Below are positions 48,176 through 57,498 of a DNA stretch of 64,000 nucleotides, piece by piece. Every line of letters starts with the position of its first letter. The stretch's first letter is position 1. The DNA lies in contig JACRDD010000016.1 of assembly GCA_016218685.1 (NCBI GenBank), forward strand, positions 1-64,000, given 5' to 3'. The position numbers and the translations under genes are program-made. The notes under the pieces are model-generated. The model was not told the DNA's origin, searched no databases, and saw only the letters and a list, made by a program, of their open reading frames with translations. This DNA is from Desulfobacterales bacterium. Its GTDB lineage: Bacteria; Desulfobacterota; Desulfobacteria; Desulfobacterales; Desulfosarcinaceae.

Positions 48176-49699
48176 TCAGCCCTTGGATTTGGCGCTTTTG
48201 ACCTCCTTGGGCGGCATCTGCTGCTTGAAATAGTGGGTCAAGGCCATGCGGGCATAGGTGCCGGCGCGCACGCCGATGTACTCTTCATGGGCCACCATCA
48301 CGGCCACGGCCAGTTGGCCCGAGCCATCCTTGGCTTCGGCAAAGCCCACGAACCAATCGAAGCGCGCATCGTTGGTCAGGCTGGAAATCGAGCCGGTTTT
48401 GCCGCCGATACGCAAGTGCGACAGCACGGGGTCTTTCATTTGCCCACGGAAGGCCTTGCGGGCGGTTCCCGATTGGACCGTTTCTTCCATCATGGCGCCC
48501 AGAATGGATGAGGCCTTGGAAGTCATCGCTCGTCGCTGCCAGGTAGGTTGGGATTGATAGAGCACCTTGCCGTCGGTGTCCACGATGCGATCCACAAGGT
48601 TAGGGCTTACCAGGCGGCCCTGATTGAGCACTGCCGAAACGATCACCGCGGCATGCAAGGGTGAAATGGTAGTTTCGTTATTGAAACCGCTGGCGATTTC
48701 AGCCAGGCGATAGGGGGCGTCCGTCACTGCCAGGTGGCTGGGCGCAACCGCCAACTCGAAATCCATGGGCTGATTGAACCCGAAACCCAGGCCATACTCT
48801 TCCAGCAGATCTTTGCCCAGTCTCAGGGAGCCCAGTTTTCCGAAGACCGGATTGATGGATTGGGCGAATGAATCGGCAAAAGAAACGGTATGGGTGTATT
48901 TGTTCTCAGATTCCTTGAGCTGGCTTTTATACAGGGTGTGCTTGTAGCCGTTGTAGCTGATGGGGGTGTGATTCGTAAAGCCGCAATGGTCCACCGCGGC
49001 GGCGGCGGTCACGATTTTGAACAGGCTGGCGGCCGGAAAGGTGCTCTGCAGGCAGGGATTGGCCCGCGGATCGGCTTTGTCGAAACCGGCCAAGGCCCTG
49101 ATTTTCCCAGAATCAGCTTCCATAACCACGATGCCGATAAAGCGGGAGTTCTTTCGATCCATGGCATCGACCAGCAGGGCTTGTAGCTCCGGGTCCAGGT
49201 TCGTCTGGACCTGAAGCGGCTGTCCCTGCGTCGACAATGTGACGCTTTTGTCCATCAAGTGCCCTAAATCCAACCCTGCAAGCAACAGTTGCGCATCCTT
49301 TTTGCCCATGATGCGATCGTCTTTGCGGACGGGCGGCAGCATTGCGGGCGCGGGTTGCACCTCGACCGGCACAGGCGGCACAACGGGCGGCGCAGGGGGC
49401 ACAATAGTAATTTCAGGTAACGCTGCCTTTAAATCAGCCGGCGTGCCCGTAGGCTTGGGAGGTAGGCTGGGCGGCGATGCGGCTGCTCGCACCGGCTCCG
49501 GACGATGGACCGTGTTGGAGTCTCCGGTGGATGGCAAGCTCATGTAAACGCCTAAAATGAGCAACGCGCCGGCGGACAAAAGCAGGGCTGCCCGGCGTCG
49601 AATGTTGCGTTTGGCCGGGCGGCGTTGGAGTTGGGCTTGGTAATCGCGCCAGGTAGGGCGATGGGGCTGGTTTGGGCGATCCGTTCGAAATAGATTCAT
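48176..49699 (-). CDS. Penicillin-binding transpeptidase
   Basis: A protein of about 507 residues with an N-terminal transmembrane helix (RRAALLLSAGALLILGVYMSL), a long Pro-rich linker and a serine transpeptidase domain. The active-site motifs are complete: SxxK in AASLFKIVTAAAAVDH, SxN in FAQSINPVFGKLG, and KTG in RIGGKTGSISS. There is no glycosyltransferase or classical PBP dimerisation domain, so it is a monofunctional crosslinking enzyme or a PBP-like accessory. The start at 49699 gives the membrane anchor directly; a longer start to 49759 is possible because the Shine-Dalgarno is weak for both. Confidence 0.88.
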   Translation of the reverse strand: MNLFRTDRPNQPHRPTWRDYQAQLQRRPAKRNIRRRAALLLSAGALLILGVYMSLPSTGDSNTVHRPEPVRAAASPPSLPPKPTGTPADLKAALPEITIVPPAPPVVPPVPVEVQPAPAMLPPVRKDDRIMGKKDAQLLLAGLDLGHLMDKSVTLSTQGQPLQVQTNLDPELQALLVDAMDRKNSRFIGIVVMEADSGKIRALAGFDKADPRANPCLQSTFPAASLFKIVTAAAAVDHCGFTNHTPISYNGYKHTLYKSQLKESENKYTHTVSFADSFAQSINPVFGKLGSLRLGKDLLEEYGLGFGFNQPMDFELAVAPSHLAVTDAPYRLAEIASGFNNETTISPLHAAVIVSAVLNQGRLVSPNLVDRIVDTDGKVLYQSQPTWQRRAMTSKASSILGAMMEETVQSGTARKAFRGQMKDPVLSHLRIGGKTGSISSLTNDARFDWFVGFAEAKDGSGQLAVAVMVAHEEYIGVRAGTYARMALTHYFKQQMPPKEVKSAKSKG

Positions 49700-49783
49700 G
49701 ACACCGTGCACGCGTATAGCAGTCGGACAACTTGGGCGTTTCAATCGCCCGAACATCAACCGGAGCAGATGGATGCTGACTTG

Positions 49784-51748
49784 TTACTTGATCGGAGAAC
49801 CCGGCGGCATCGGCCGGTCTACAGTTAAGGCCACCGTTTGCTTCTGCGATCCATCTGGACTGTCGGGGCTATTGGAACTATCGGAGCTGGCAGCAAGAAG
49901 CATGCCTTTGGAGAGCACGCCCATCAATTTGGCGGGTTTTAGATTGGCCACGACTATGACCTGTTTGCCGATAAGTTCATCCGGTGAGTAGTGCTCGGCG
50001 ATTCCGGCCACCAGGCTGCGCGGTTCCGGTTCCCCCAGATCTATTTCCAGCTTGAGCAGCCGTTGGGCACGTGCAATGGGCTCCGCCTTTAGGATAGTGG
50101 CGACGCGCAGGTCCACCCGGGCAAAATCCTCCAGGGTGATTTCGGGCTTCAATTCGATTTTCGGCACGCTGGCGCCAGGCGCCGTTTCGCTTGGGATGGC
50201 GGCTTTGGGCATCTCTACGCGCGGGAAGAGCGTTGTGGACTTGGGCAGTTGGGTGCCGGGGGCCAGATGCTTCCAGGTTTTGATGGTTTCGATCTTGAAG
50301 AAGGGTTGGTCGGGAGCGCAGCCCAGATGCTTTTGCATGGTGGCGGCGGTGTCGGGCATGATGGGATAGATCAATCCGGAGATGACCCGCAGGCCTTCCA
50401 GCAGGTTGTAGATCACGGCTTGCAGTTGAGGGTGGCTTGATTTGGCTTTGGCCAGTTCCCAGGGGGCGGTGACATCGATGATTTTGTTCATTTGATTGAT
50501 CAATTCCCACACGGCGGACAGGGCCTTGTGAAAGGCAAAGCCGGCCATCTCCTGGGTGTAGGTCTCGATGGCCCGGCCGATTCTTTCCGGCATCCCCAGG
50601 GAAAGTTCGGCTTCGATGGCCGGATCGCTCTGGGGGACAACCCCCTTAAAGTATTTGTGCGCCATGGTGATGACGCGGGAGAAGAGGTTGCCCAGGTCGT
50701 TGGCCAGGTCGGAATTGATGCGCTGCACCAGCGCCTCTTCGTTAAAGTTGGCGTCGAGCCCGAAGACCATTTCGCGCATCAGAAAGAAGCGAAAGGCATC
50801 GAGGCCATAGACGTTTTTCAATTGCAGCGGTTCGACTACGTTGCCCAGGCTCTTGGACATCTTGCTCTGGGCCACGTTCCAGTAGCCGTGCACGTTCAGA
50901 TGCCGGTAAACAGGCAAACCGGCGGCCTTGAGCATGATGGGCCAATAGATGCCGTGGGGCTTGAGAATGTCCTTGGCCACGATGTGCTGAGCCACGGGCC
51001 AGAATTTATCGAAGCGCGCATCCTCGGGATACCCCAGGGCGGAGACGTAGTTGAGCAGGGCATCGAACCACACATAGGTGACGTAATCTTTGTCGAAGGG
51101 CAGGGTGATGCCCCATTTGATCCGTGACTTGGGCCGCGAAATGCAAAGGTCGTCCAGAGGTTCACGCAAAAAGGCCAGCACTTCGTTGCGGTAGCGTTCG
51201 GGCCGGATCATGTCCGGGTGCTGGCGGATGTGGTCGATGAGCCACTGCTGGTATTGCCCCATCTTGAAAAAGTAATTGGACTCCTTGATCGTCTCCGGGG
51301 CGGTCTGATGGTCCGGGCATTTGCCGTCCACCAGCTCCCGATCGGCGTAAAAACGCTCGCAGCCGAAGCAGTATTTGCCTTCATACTCGCTGAAGTAAAT
51401 ATCGCCCTGGTCATAGATGCGTTGCAGGATCATCTGAACGACATTGCCATGGGCCGGATCGGTGGTGCGGATGAAATAATCGTTGGAGATATTCATTTGG
51501 GGCCACAATTCGCGGAACAGGGCGCTGATTTTGTCCACGTAGGCCCGCGGCGTAGTATTCTCCTTCTTGGCGGCCCGCATGATCTTGTCGCCATGCTCGT
51601 CGGTGCCGGTGAGAAAGAAGGTTTCATCGGTCACCATGCGGTGGTAACGATTGATCACGTCGGCGCAGATGGTGGTATAAGCGTGCCCCAGGTGGGGTTT
51701 GGCGTTCACATAGTAGATGGGGGTCGTTATATAAAATGGTTGTGGCAT
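49784..51748 (-). CDS. metG: Methionyl-tRNA synthetase
   Basis: A 654-residue MetRS charging tRNA-Met. HIGH motif variant HLGH is in YYVNAKPHLGHAYTT, and KMSKS is intact in KMSKSLGN. The zinc-knuckle insertion is present (CFGCERFYADRELVDGKCPDH). The C-terminal EMAP-II/tRNA-binding domain is intact (FARVDLRVATILKAEPI...LVAGIAEHYSPDELIGKQVIVVANLKPAKLMGVLSKGMLLAA). The tail after it is Ser/Pro-rich and variable. It follows ricT, a common neighbour in this group. Confidence 0.97.
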   Translation of the reverse strand: MPQPFYITTPIYYVNAKPHLGHAYTTICADVINRYHRMVTDETFFLTGTDEHGDKIMRAAKKENTTPRAYVDKISALFRELWPQMNISNDYFIRTTDPAHGNVVQMILQRIYDQGDIYFSEYEGKYCFGCERFYADRELVDGKCPDHQTAPETIKESNYFFKMGQYQQWLIDHIRQHPDMIRPERYRNEVLAFLREPLDDLCISRPKSRIKWGITLPFDKDYVTYVWFDALLNYVSALGYPEDARFDKFWPVAQHIVAKDILKPHGIYWPIMLKAAGLPVYRHLNVHGYWNVAQSKMSKSLGNVVEPLQLKNVYGLDAFRFFLMREMVFGLDANFNEEALVQRINSDLANDLGNLFSRVITMAHKYFKGVVPQSDPAIEAELSLGMPERIGRAIETYTQEMAGFAFHKALSAVWELINQMNKIIDVTAPWELAKAKSSHPQLQAVIYNLLEGLRVISGLIYPIMPDTAATMQKHLGCAPDQPFFKIETIKTWKHLAPGTQLPKSTTLFPRVEMPKAAIPSETAPGASVPKIELKPEITLEDFARVDLRVATILKAEPIARAQRLLKLEIDLGEPEPRSLVAGIAEHYSPDELIGKQVIVVANLKPAKLMGVLSKGMLLAASSDSSNSPDSPDGSQKQTVALTVDRPMPPGSPIK

Positions 51749-51789
51749 GGCGACTCCTGATTTCTAAAGAATATTGAACACAGACAGAT

Positions 51790-52740
51790 TTACGGCTTGA
51801 TGATTTCGTCCAGCCCCACCTCGACCTCGCGATCTTCCTCGACGCGCAGGGAGATGCGTTGGCGCAGGAAATTGAGGCGAACCACTTTGCCGGTATGCTC
51901 TTTTGTTTGCACCACTTTGCCCATGGCGGGAAACTGGGCGCGCAGCTCCTGGTACACCTGGTTCTCGAAAGTCAGGCAGCACATGAGTCGGCCGCACTGG
52001 CCCGATATCTTGGTCGGGTTGAGGGAGAGTCCCTGGTCCTTGGCCATGCGAATGGATACCGGGTCGAATTTTTCCATGAAGCTCGAACAGCAGAACTCCC
52101 GGCCGCAGCGTCCCAATCCGCCGCACATTTTGGCCTGGTTGCGGATGCCTACCTGGCGCATTTCGATGCGTACATGAAAATTTTTCACCAGTAATTTGAC
52201 CAGTTGGCGAAAATCCACCCGGCCGTCGGCCGTGAAAAAGAAGGTCAGCCGGCTGGCGTCGAAGGTGGCCTCCACACTAAAAAGGTTCATCGGCAGGCCA
52301 AGCTCCTTGATGCGCGCCACGCAAAAGGCATGTGCCTGTTTTTCCATCTCTTCGTTCTTCTGGCGCTGTTCAAAGTCTTCCGAAGTCGCCTTGCGAAACA
52401 CCTTTTTGAGCTGCCTGCCCGGCTTTTCGCTGGGTTCTTCCGGGTGCATCTCTTTCAGGGGTTCGAGCCGTTCCGGTGAAGCGTCCTCGAACGCCTGGGG
52501 TTCGGGCAGGTGGCTATCCTCGTTCGTTCCCGGGACGTCATCCGTCTGGGCAATTGGTTCGGCCGTCTCTGCGGGTGACGGCGCATCCTGAGGCGACGGC
52601 AATTGAGCCACCGTGCCAAAACCCAATCCCTGTTCAGTCTCGACAATTACGGCATCGCCTAATTGCAATACATAAGCGCCGCAATCGAAATCGTATATTT
52701 TACCACCCGATTTGAATCTTATGCCTACAGTTTTTCCCAT
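51790..52740 (-). CDS. ricT: RicT/YaaT-like PSP1-domain protein
   Basis: A 316-residue PSP1-domain protein. The Cys clusters KMCGGLGRCGREFCCSSFM and SGQCGRLMCCLTFE match the iron-sulfur-binding Cys of Bacillus RicT, where the Ric complex modulates RNase Y-dependent mRNA processing and development. A Pro/Glu-rich insertion around residues 50-110 is non-conserved. The core LPMNLFSVEATFDASRLTFFFTADGRVDFRQLVKLL is typical. The gene lies between holB and metG, an order found in many bacteria. Its exact role in Gram-negative hosts is unclear. Confidence 0.9.
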   Translation of the reverse strand: MGKTVGIRFKSGGKIYDFDCGAYVLQLGDAVIVETEQGLGFGTVAQLPSPQDAPSPAETAEPIAQTDDVPGTNEDSHLPEPQAFEDASPERLEPLKEMHPEEPSEKPGRQLKKVFRKATSEDFEQRQKNEEMEKQAHAFCVARIKELGLPMNLFSVEATFDASRLTFFFTADGRVDFRQLVKLLVKNFHVRIEMRQVGIRNQAKMCGGLGRCGREFCCSSFMEKFDPVSIRMAKDQGLSLNPTKISGQCGRLMCCLTFENQVYQELRAQFPAMGKVVQTKEHTGKVVRLNFLRQRISLRVEEDREVEVGLDEIIKP

Positions 52741-52773
52741 AAAGTTACCAATCGTACCGCCTCGCGCAATTTT

Positions 52774-53823
52774 TCAGGCGGCTAGTATTTCCGTCATTTG
52801 CAAGGCCATCACGTCCAAAGTTAATCTTAAGTTGCCATTGGCCGCAATACATTTTTGAGCGTGTTCCAGTGCCTCCCAAAGGGCCGATAGTTGGTTTTCG
52901 CTGAGGCTCGACCGGGCCCCGGCAAGCAGTTCATCGCACTGTCCATTCATCATCACATACCCCGGAGCATATGGCCAGATGCTTAAGTCCCTTATCCATC
53001 CCTTGAGCAATTCCAAATCGTTCTCGATGCTCTCCTTGCATTGGGCCAGGCGCGCGGCAAAAGCCAGGGAGACGGTGGCCGAACGGGCTTTTAGAAGCTG
53101 GGGTCGATCCAGCCCCGAAGCCTGCAACATCCAATCGCGGCGTGTACGCCACCCCGCCTCGGACAAGCGCAACGCTCTGGTGACGCTGCCGTCCGCCAAT
53201 TGAGCCAAAGCGCGCGCCTGCTCAGCCGCCATGCCATGCTCTCTTTTCAGCAGGTCGGATAGTTCATCGAAGTTCAACGGACTGAAGCGGATATGCCGAC
53301 ACCGCGAGGAAATGGTGGGCAGCAAATCCGTGCGTTGGGCGGCCGTCAAAATCAAAATGGTGTCCGCTGGCGGTTCTTCCAATACTTTCAATAGCGCGTT
53401 TCCGGCCTCCTGGTTCATCGTCTGGGCATCGGTCAATATGACCACGCGGCGGCGCATGCCGAAAGGCTTCATGGCCAGTACTCCCAGAAGGTTGCGTATC
53501 TGATCGATGCGCAGCATCCCTTTGCGGGGGCCGATTTCAATGGTATCCGGATGGGTGCCTGCCACGATCTGATGGCAGGTTCGGCACCGTCCGCACGGCC
53601 GTGTGACCTCATGAGGGCCTTCCTTGATCGCCGACTGGGGTGCGCCGCAGTGAAGCGCCATGGCAAAACGTCGCGCCAAGGTGCGCTTGCCGATGCCCTC
53701 GGTGCCCGTGAAGAGCATGGCATGGGGGATGGACCCGGAAGAGATGAAATGCCGCAGGATGCGTAGCGGCAATTGCTGTCCGGCAATGCCATCGAAACCT
53801 TGCATGGCCTGACTATGTGACAT
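52774..53823 (-). CDS. holB: DNA polymerase III delta-prime subunit
   Basis: A 349-residue clamp-loader subunit. It has the AAA+ fold with a P-loop-like GTEGIGKRT at 40-48 and the zinc-binding Cys cluster CGRCRTCHQ characteristic of delta-prime/DnaX-type proteins. It also has VVILTDAQTMNQEAGNALLKVLEEPPADTILIL and the SRC motif TISSRCRHIRF. It opens the sliding clamp with delta and DnaX. The usual tmk-holB pairing is broken here: tmk lies 6 kb away on the other strand. Confidence 0.94.
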   Translation of the reverse strand: MSHSQAMQGFDGIAGQQLPLRILRHFISSGSIPHAMLFTGTEGIGKRTLARRFAMALHCGAPQSAIKEGPHEVTRPCGRCRTCHQIVAGTHPDTIEIGPRKGMLRIDQIRNLLGVLAMKPFGMRRRVVILTDAQTMNQEAGNALLKVLEEPPADTILILTAAQRTDLLPTISSRCRHIRFSPLNFDELSDLLKREHGMAAEQARALAQLADGSVTRALRLSEAGWRTRRDWMLQASGLDRPQLLKARSATVSLAFAARLAQCKESIENDLELLKGWIRDLSIWPYAPGYVMMNGQCDELLAGARSSLSENQLSALWEALEHAQKCIAANGNLRLTLDVMALQMTEILAA

Positions 53824-53909
53824 TTGCCCGCCTGCCCGGCATCTTTGTCGGCAAAGATCCGTTTTCGGAATTCTTGGAAGCCGGCTTTAGAACGGCACGT
53901 TGCGGCCAA

Positions 53910-54185
53910 TTACGCATCGACACGATCTTTGAGCTCTTTGCCCGATTTGAAAAATGGGAGCTTTTTGGGACCGATCGTCACTTTAGCGCCGGTCTTCGGG
54001 TTGCGCCCCACATAGCTTTTATAAGTTTTCACATAGAAGCTGCACAAGCCTCGGATTTCTACGCGCTCGCCCTTGGCCATGGCGTCGGTCATGCTATCGA
54101 AGAAGATCTCAACTATTTTTGCGGCTTCGTTTTTGGAGATATCCGTTTTGTCCTTCAGCGCAGAGATAAGTTCAAGTTTGTTCAT
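53910..54185 (-). CDS. HU/IHF-family nucleoid protein
   Basis: A 91-residue DNA-bending protein. Helices NKLELISALKDKTDISKNEAAKIVEIFFDSM are followed by the beta-arm with GRNPKTGAKVTI, including the intercalating Pro in RNPKTG, and the FKSGKELKDRV end. The C-terminus resembles IHF subunits more than HU, but the subtype is not decided. AAGGAGG a few bases upstream supports the start over the longer frame. It lies between the NusG-like gene and holB. IHF-type bending is often needed at sigma-54 promoters, but it may serve many sites. Confidence 0.92.
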   Translation of the reverse strand: MNKLELISALKDKTDISKNEAAKIVEIFFDSMTDAMAKGERVEIRGLCSFYVKTYKSYVGRNPKTGAKVTIGPKKLPFFKSGKELKDRVDA

Positions 54186-54307
54186 GGCCCCTCCTTCCAT
54201 CCATCCATGGGCATCGCCTTGGGCTTTGGAAGCTCTGCTATAAGATGGAAGTGTATACAAAGTCAAGGAGTTATCCGAGATCAGGGCCTTTTCGGAACCA
54301 GGAGCCT

Positions 54308-54835
54308 TCACGCCGGGATAGCGGGGGGGCGCTCCACATCCTCGGCATTGATCTCCACCGCGGCGAATTGTCCCAGAGCCTCGATGAAAACGATGACCCG
54401 ATCTAGACCCTGGTAGCGCTCGAAGATGCCGATGACGCCGGCAAAGGGGCCATTGACCACCACCACCCGATCCCCTTTTGTAAAAAAGGTGCCGGTGATG
54501 ATGGGCTGATCGGTGGCCACCATGATTTGCAGCGACGCGATCGTCTCGTCGGGAACGCTTATGGGGCCGTGCTTGTCGCCAATGAGCTTGACGGCGCCTA
54601 CGGTCTTGACGATTTCCAGATGATGATGGGGGTGAAGGTCGCTGTGCACGAAAAGGTATCCGGGAAAAAGGGGCACCCGGATCATCTTCTTGCGGTCTTT
54701 ACGTCGGCTGGGAACAATGATTTTCGGAAGAAAAACCTCCACGGTTTTTTTCTGAAGCTGTTCATGCACTACACTTTCGGACCGGCTTTTGGTGTGCAGG
54801 ACATACCAGGCCGGTATCAGTTTATCGCTCGCCAT
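54308..54835 (-). CDS. NusG-family antiterminator (RfaH/UpxY/LoaP-like)
   Basis: A 175-residue NusG paralogue. The NGN domain is clear (AWYVLHTKSRSESVVHEQLQKKTVEVFLP, PLFPGYLFVHSDL, VKTVGAVKLIGDKHGPISVPDETIASLQ), and a KOW domain follows (FTKGDRVVVVNGPFAGVIGIFERYQGLDRVIVFIEALG). It is not in the secE-nusG-rplK context, so it should be a specialised factor that helps RNA polymerase through long operons, as RfaH does for LPS operons. Its neighbour lptD and the nearby kdnAB genes suggest envelope polysaccharide operons as targets (inference). Confidence 0.88.
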   Translation of the reverse strand: MASDKLIPAWYVLHTKSRSESVVHEQLQKKTVEVFLPKIIVPSRRKDRKKMIRVPLFPGYLFVHSDLHPHHHLEIVKTVGAVKLIGDKHGPISVPDETIASLQIMVATDQPIITGTFFTKGDRVVVVNGPFAGVIGIFERYQGLDRVIVFIEALGQFAAVEINAEDVERPPAIPA

Positions 54836-54932
54836 CGTAACCTATCCGATTGAAATCCAATTGAAATAAAATTGATCGTGCCGGGCGGCGCTTCAAAACC
54901 AGGCCTCTTGCTCGGCGGCGTTAAAAAACTTT

Positions 54933-54961
54933 CATAGACCTGAAAAACAAGCGCAAGTCAA
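54933..54961 (-). promoter_or_regulatory. Candidate sigma-70 promoter for the NusG-like gene
   Basis: On the minus strand TTGACT (good -35) is followed 17 bases later by TCTATG (poor -10), about 100 bases upstream of the NusG-like start. The A/T-rich surroundings fit a promoter between lptD and this gene, but the weak -10 keeps confidence low. Confidence 0.35.
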
Positions 54962-54992
54962 ACTTTTTTCCCTAGGACCACGCGTTGAGTGC

Positions 54993-57248
54993 CTATTGGC
55001 CGAAAGTACCCAGGCCGTTGAGATGAATCATGAAGGAGATGCTGCGGTTCTGCTCTTCCTCCTCTTTGAAATCCAGATCCAGGCCCCAGCATTGACGGCG
55101 ATAAAGGATGCCCACACCGGTTTCGATCAGGGTCTGGGTTTCAATGTTGCGTTCATAATTGCCCCGCAGACCAAACGCCTGGGTCAGTCTGAGCAGACCG
55201 GCCAGGCGGATGCTCTCCACCCCTCTGACTTCCTCTTCGGGATCTTCCCGGGTGTAGCGATAACCGACGCTGAGGAGGTCGCCGCGCAGGTCCCACAGCC
55301 TCAGGGTCGCATTGTAACCATAAAAATGGCTGTCGTAGGGTCGCCACAACGCATCGGCGTCCAGCCAGATATAGCGTCCGGGCGTGAGGTCCAGTTCGGC
55401 CAAAAGATCGGAAAAGGGTCTGGGGTCATCCTCTTTATGCTTGTCGATATCGAAGCTCTCGGCCAGCTTGAAGCGCATCAAGGGATTGTAGAGGACGTCA
55501 GGACCCTTGGCATCCACCGGCCGGGGCTTGCGTGCGACCAGGGTATTGGTCAGGGCGAACGTAATGAGGTTCCGGGCTTCGATTTCATCCAGTTCGTCGA
55601 AGTCGAACTGGGCGGTGTCATCCTGGTCTTGTTCGGGGATATACTCATAGATTAACTGGGGCTTAATCCCATGTTTGAGCCGGTCGTAACCGGCGGTATC
55701 CATGTCGAAAACCCGGTAAAAAGCGGTGCTGGTGTCGAGCTTGAGGTCGTAGATGGAGCGATAGTAATCGTTGCGATCGTCCTCCGGGTCGGTTCCCCAT
55801 TCATCGATGTGCCAGGCGGTCTGGCGGAGGCCGGCCGATGGCTCGACAAACACTCCGTTGAAAAATCGGGTGGGGTAGTAAACCCGCGGATAAAGGTCGG
55901 CGCGTTGTCCGCGCGTGCCCTCCTCGCGGTAAAAGTTGGTGTAACTGGTGAGCAGATTGAAATAAACAGGGGTTCCGAGAATTTTCTGTTTGGCGCCATC
56001 CAAGGTGAGTTCGGGAAGGTCTTGCAAGGTGTCGTCGGCTGCCCCGCTGCGACGTTTGGTCACATCGTCGTACCAGCGGGCATCGGCATTGAAGGCGTAA
56101 CGGTTCCAGAGGCGATTGACGTTCAACTGATTTTTACGAACGGGATCGTTATAATCGTCGATGTCGCGGCCGAAGGTGTCCAGAAAATAGTCCCGGGTTT
56201 GATCGAAGCCGTTCACCCCGTCTTGAAACTCTTTGAGGTAATCCTGGTCGCTGACCACGTCCAAATCGAGTTTGGCGGTCATGCCCGCGGGCAGCTCCTG
56301 GTCTATTTTGGTCCGCACCCAGTATCGATCCGTATTTGTTCGCAAATATCCATCGTCAGTGTACCCCCATTGCGCGCTGTTCTCTGCTTGGCCGTCATCC
56401 ACCTTGCGGTCTTCGAAACCGTCGGCCATCAAGGTCCCCATGGATGCGTCGCTGGCCGCGTAGCGATACTCGCCGCCTAAACGCGTGCCGCGTTTGGACA
56501 TGTAATGGGCGAAAAAGGTGGCGTCCGTGCTGTCGTTGATGGCCCAGAAAACGGGTTGCTGGTATTCGGTGCCCCTTCGGTCGGAAAGACCGAACTCGGG
56601 GGTCAACAGCCCCGATTGGCGTTTCAATTTGATCGGAAAGGCCAGATATGGCGTGTAAATCAGGGGTAATTTCTTAGCCCACAGGGCGGCATGGGTGGCA
56701 AAACCATACCCCTCAATGGTCACCTCCAGGTCTTTGCTGGTAATATGCCAATCAGGATTCGGGCCATCGCAACTGGTGAGCGTGGCATCCTGGACATGAT
56801 AGCTCTGGGGGCCGGTTTTTTCAATTTCTTGGCCCGTCACGTAGAAATGGTTTTCGGATAAAAAGACCGATCCTTCGGTGAGTCGTCCGGTCTCGTCATC
56901 CAGGTGCATCTGCATCTTTTTCCCGGTGAGCGTGTCCTTGCCTGAAACCAGCCGCACGTTCCCCTCGGCCCATGCCTGGCGGCTGGATTGATTGAGGCGG
57001 ATCATATCGGCGGTCAAGGTGCGGCCTTCCCGAATCACCTTCACATTGCCTTCCGCCAGATATTCATCACTCTCCGGATCGTAAGTTACCCGGTCGGCAT
57101 TGACTTGCCATGCTTTGGGAGGCAAGGGCGCCTCTGTTTCGGCCGCATGCGCGATGGGCACCCATGCGGTCAGCCAAAAACAGATCCAAGTGCAAAACAG
57201 CAGGGGCAGTATTTGGGGGCCATGCTTGGAGAACTTGGGCGGGTGCAT
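54993..57248 (-). CDS. lptD: LPS assembly protein LptD (OstA/Imp)
   Basis: A protein of about 751 residues that inserts LPS into the outer leaflet with LptE. A signal peptide (ILPLLFCTWICFWLTAWVPIAHA) precedes the periplasmic OstA-type jellyroll (WQVNADRVTYDPESDEYLAEGNVKVIREGRTLTADMIRLN) and a beta-barrel ending in an aromatic strand. Two Cys, 160 (TSCDGPNP) and 720 (RQCWGLDLDF), sit where the inter-domain disulfide forms in other LptD proteins. The start is uncertain: an ATG at 57248 and a GTG at 57290 both lack a good ribosome site. It is divergent from surE. Confidence 0.93.
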   Translation of the reverse strand: MHPPKFSKHGPQILPLLFCTWICFWLTAWVPIAHAAETEAPLPPKAWQVNADRVTYDPESDEYLAEGNVKVIREGRTLTADMIRLNQSSRQAWAEGNVRLVSGKDTLTGKKMQMHLDDETGRLTEGSVFLSENHFYVTGQEIEKTGPQSYHVQDATLTSCDGPNPDWHITSKDLEVTIEGYGFATHAALWAKKLPLIYTPYLAFPIKLKRQSGLLTPEFGLSDRRGTEYQQPVFWAINDSTDATFFAHYMSKRGTRLGGEYRYAASDASMGTLMADGFEDRKVDDGQAENSAQWGYTDDGYLRTNTDRYWVRTKIDQELPAGMTAKLDLDVVSDQDYLKEFQDGVNGFDQTRDYFLDTFGRDIDDYNDPVRKNQLNVNRLWNRYAFNADARWYDDVTKRRSGAADDTLQDLPELTLDGAKQKILGTPVYFNLLTSYTNFYREEGTRGQRADLYPRVYYPTRFFNGVFVEPSAGLRQTAWHIDEWGTDPEDDRNDYYRSIYDLKLDTSTAFYRVFDMDTAGYDRLKHGIKPQLIYEYIPEQDQDDTAQFDFDELDEIEARNLITFALTNTLVARKPRPVDAKGPDVLYNPLMRFKLAESFDIDKHKEDDPRPFSDLLAELDLTPGRYIWLDADALWRPYDSHFYGYNATLRLWDLRGDLLSVGYRYTREDPEEEVRGVESIRLAGLLRLTQAFGLRGNYERNIETQTLIETGVGILYRRQCWGLDLDFKEEEEQNRSISFMIHLNGLGTFGQ

Positions 57249-57498
57249 GCCGGACTTCAAGCTCCTTGAGGGTCTTCGGTCCGGGCACACTTTGCCATGC
57301 CCGGGGCAGATGGCGACTGTAGCTTCAGGGTGATGTCGGATGGCGTCAAAAAGAAACCTTTCGCCGGATGGCCGGTTAATCCACTTGCCTCCGATGAAAT
57401 TTTTCTTTATAGAGCTAGAAACATTGAAAAATCAATGAACATTTGGCAAGATTGCCCGCCTTGCTTACACAGCGGCAGACCCATGATTCGGAAAGCGC

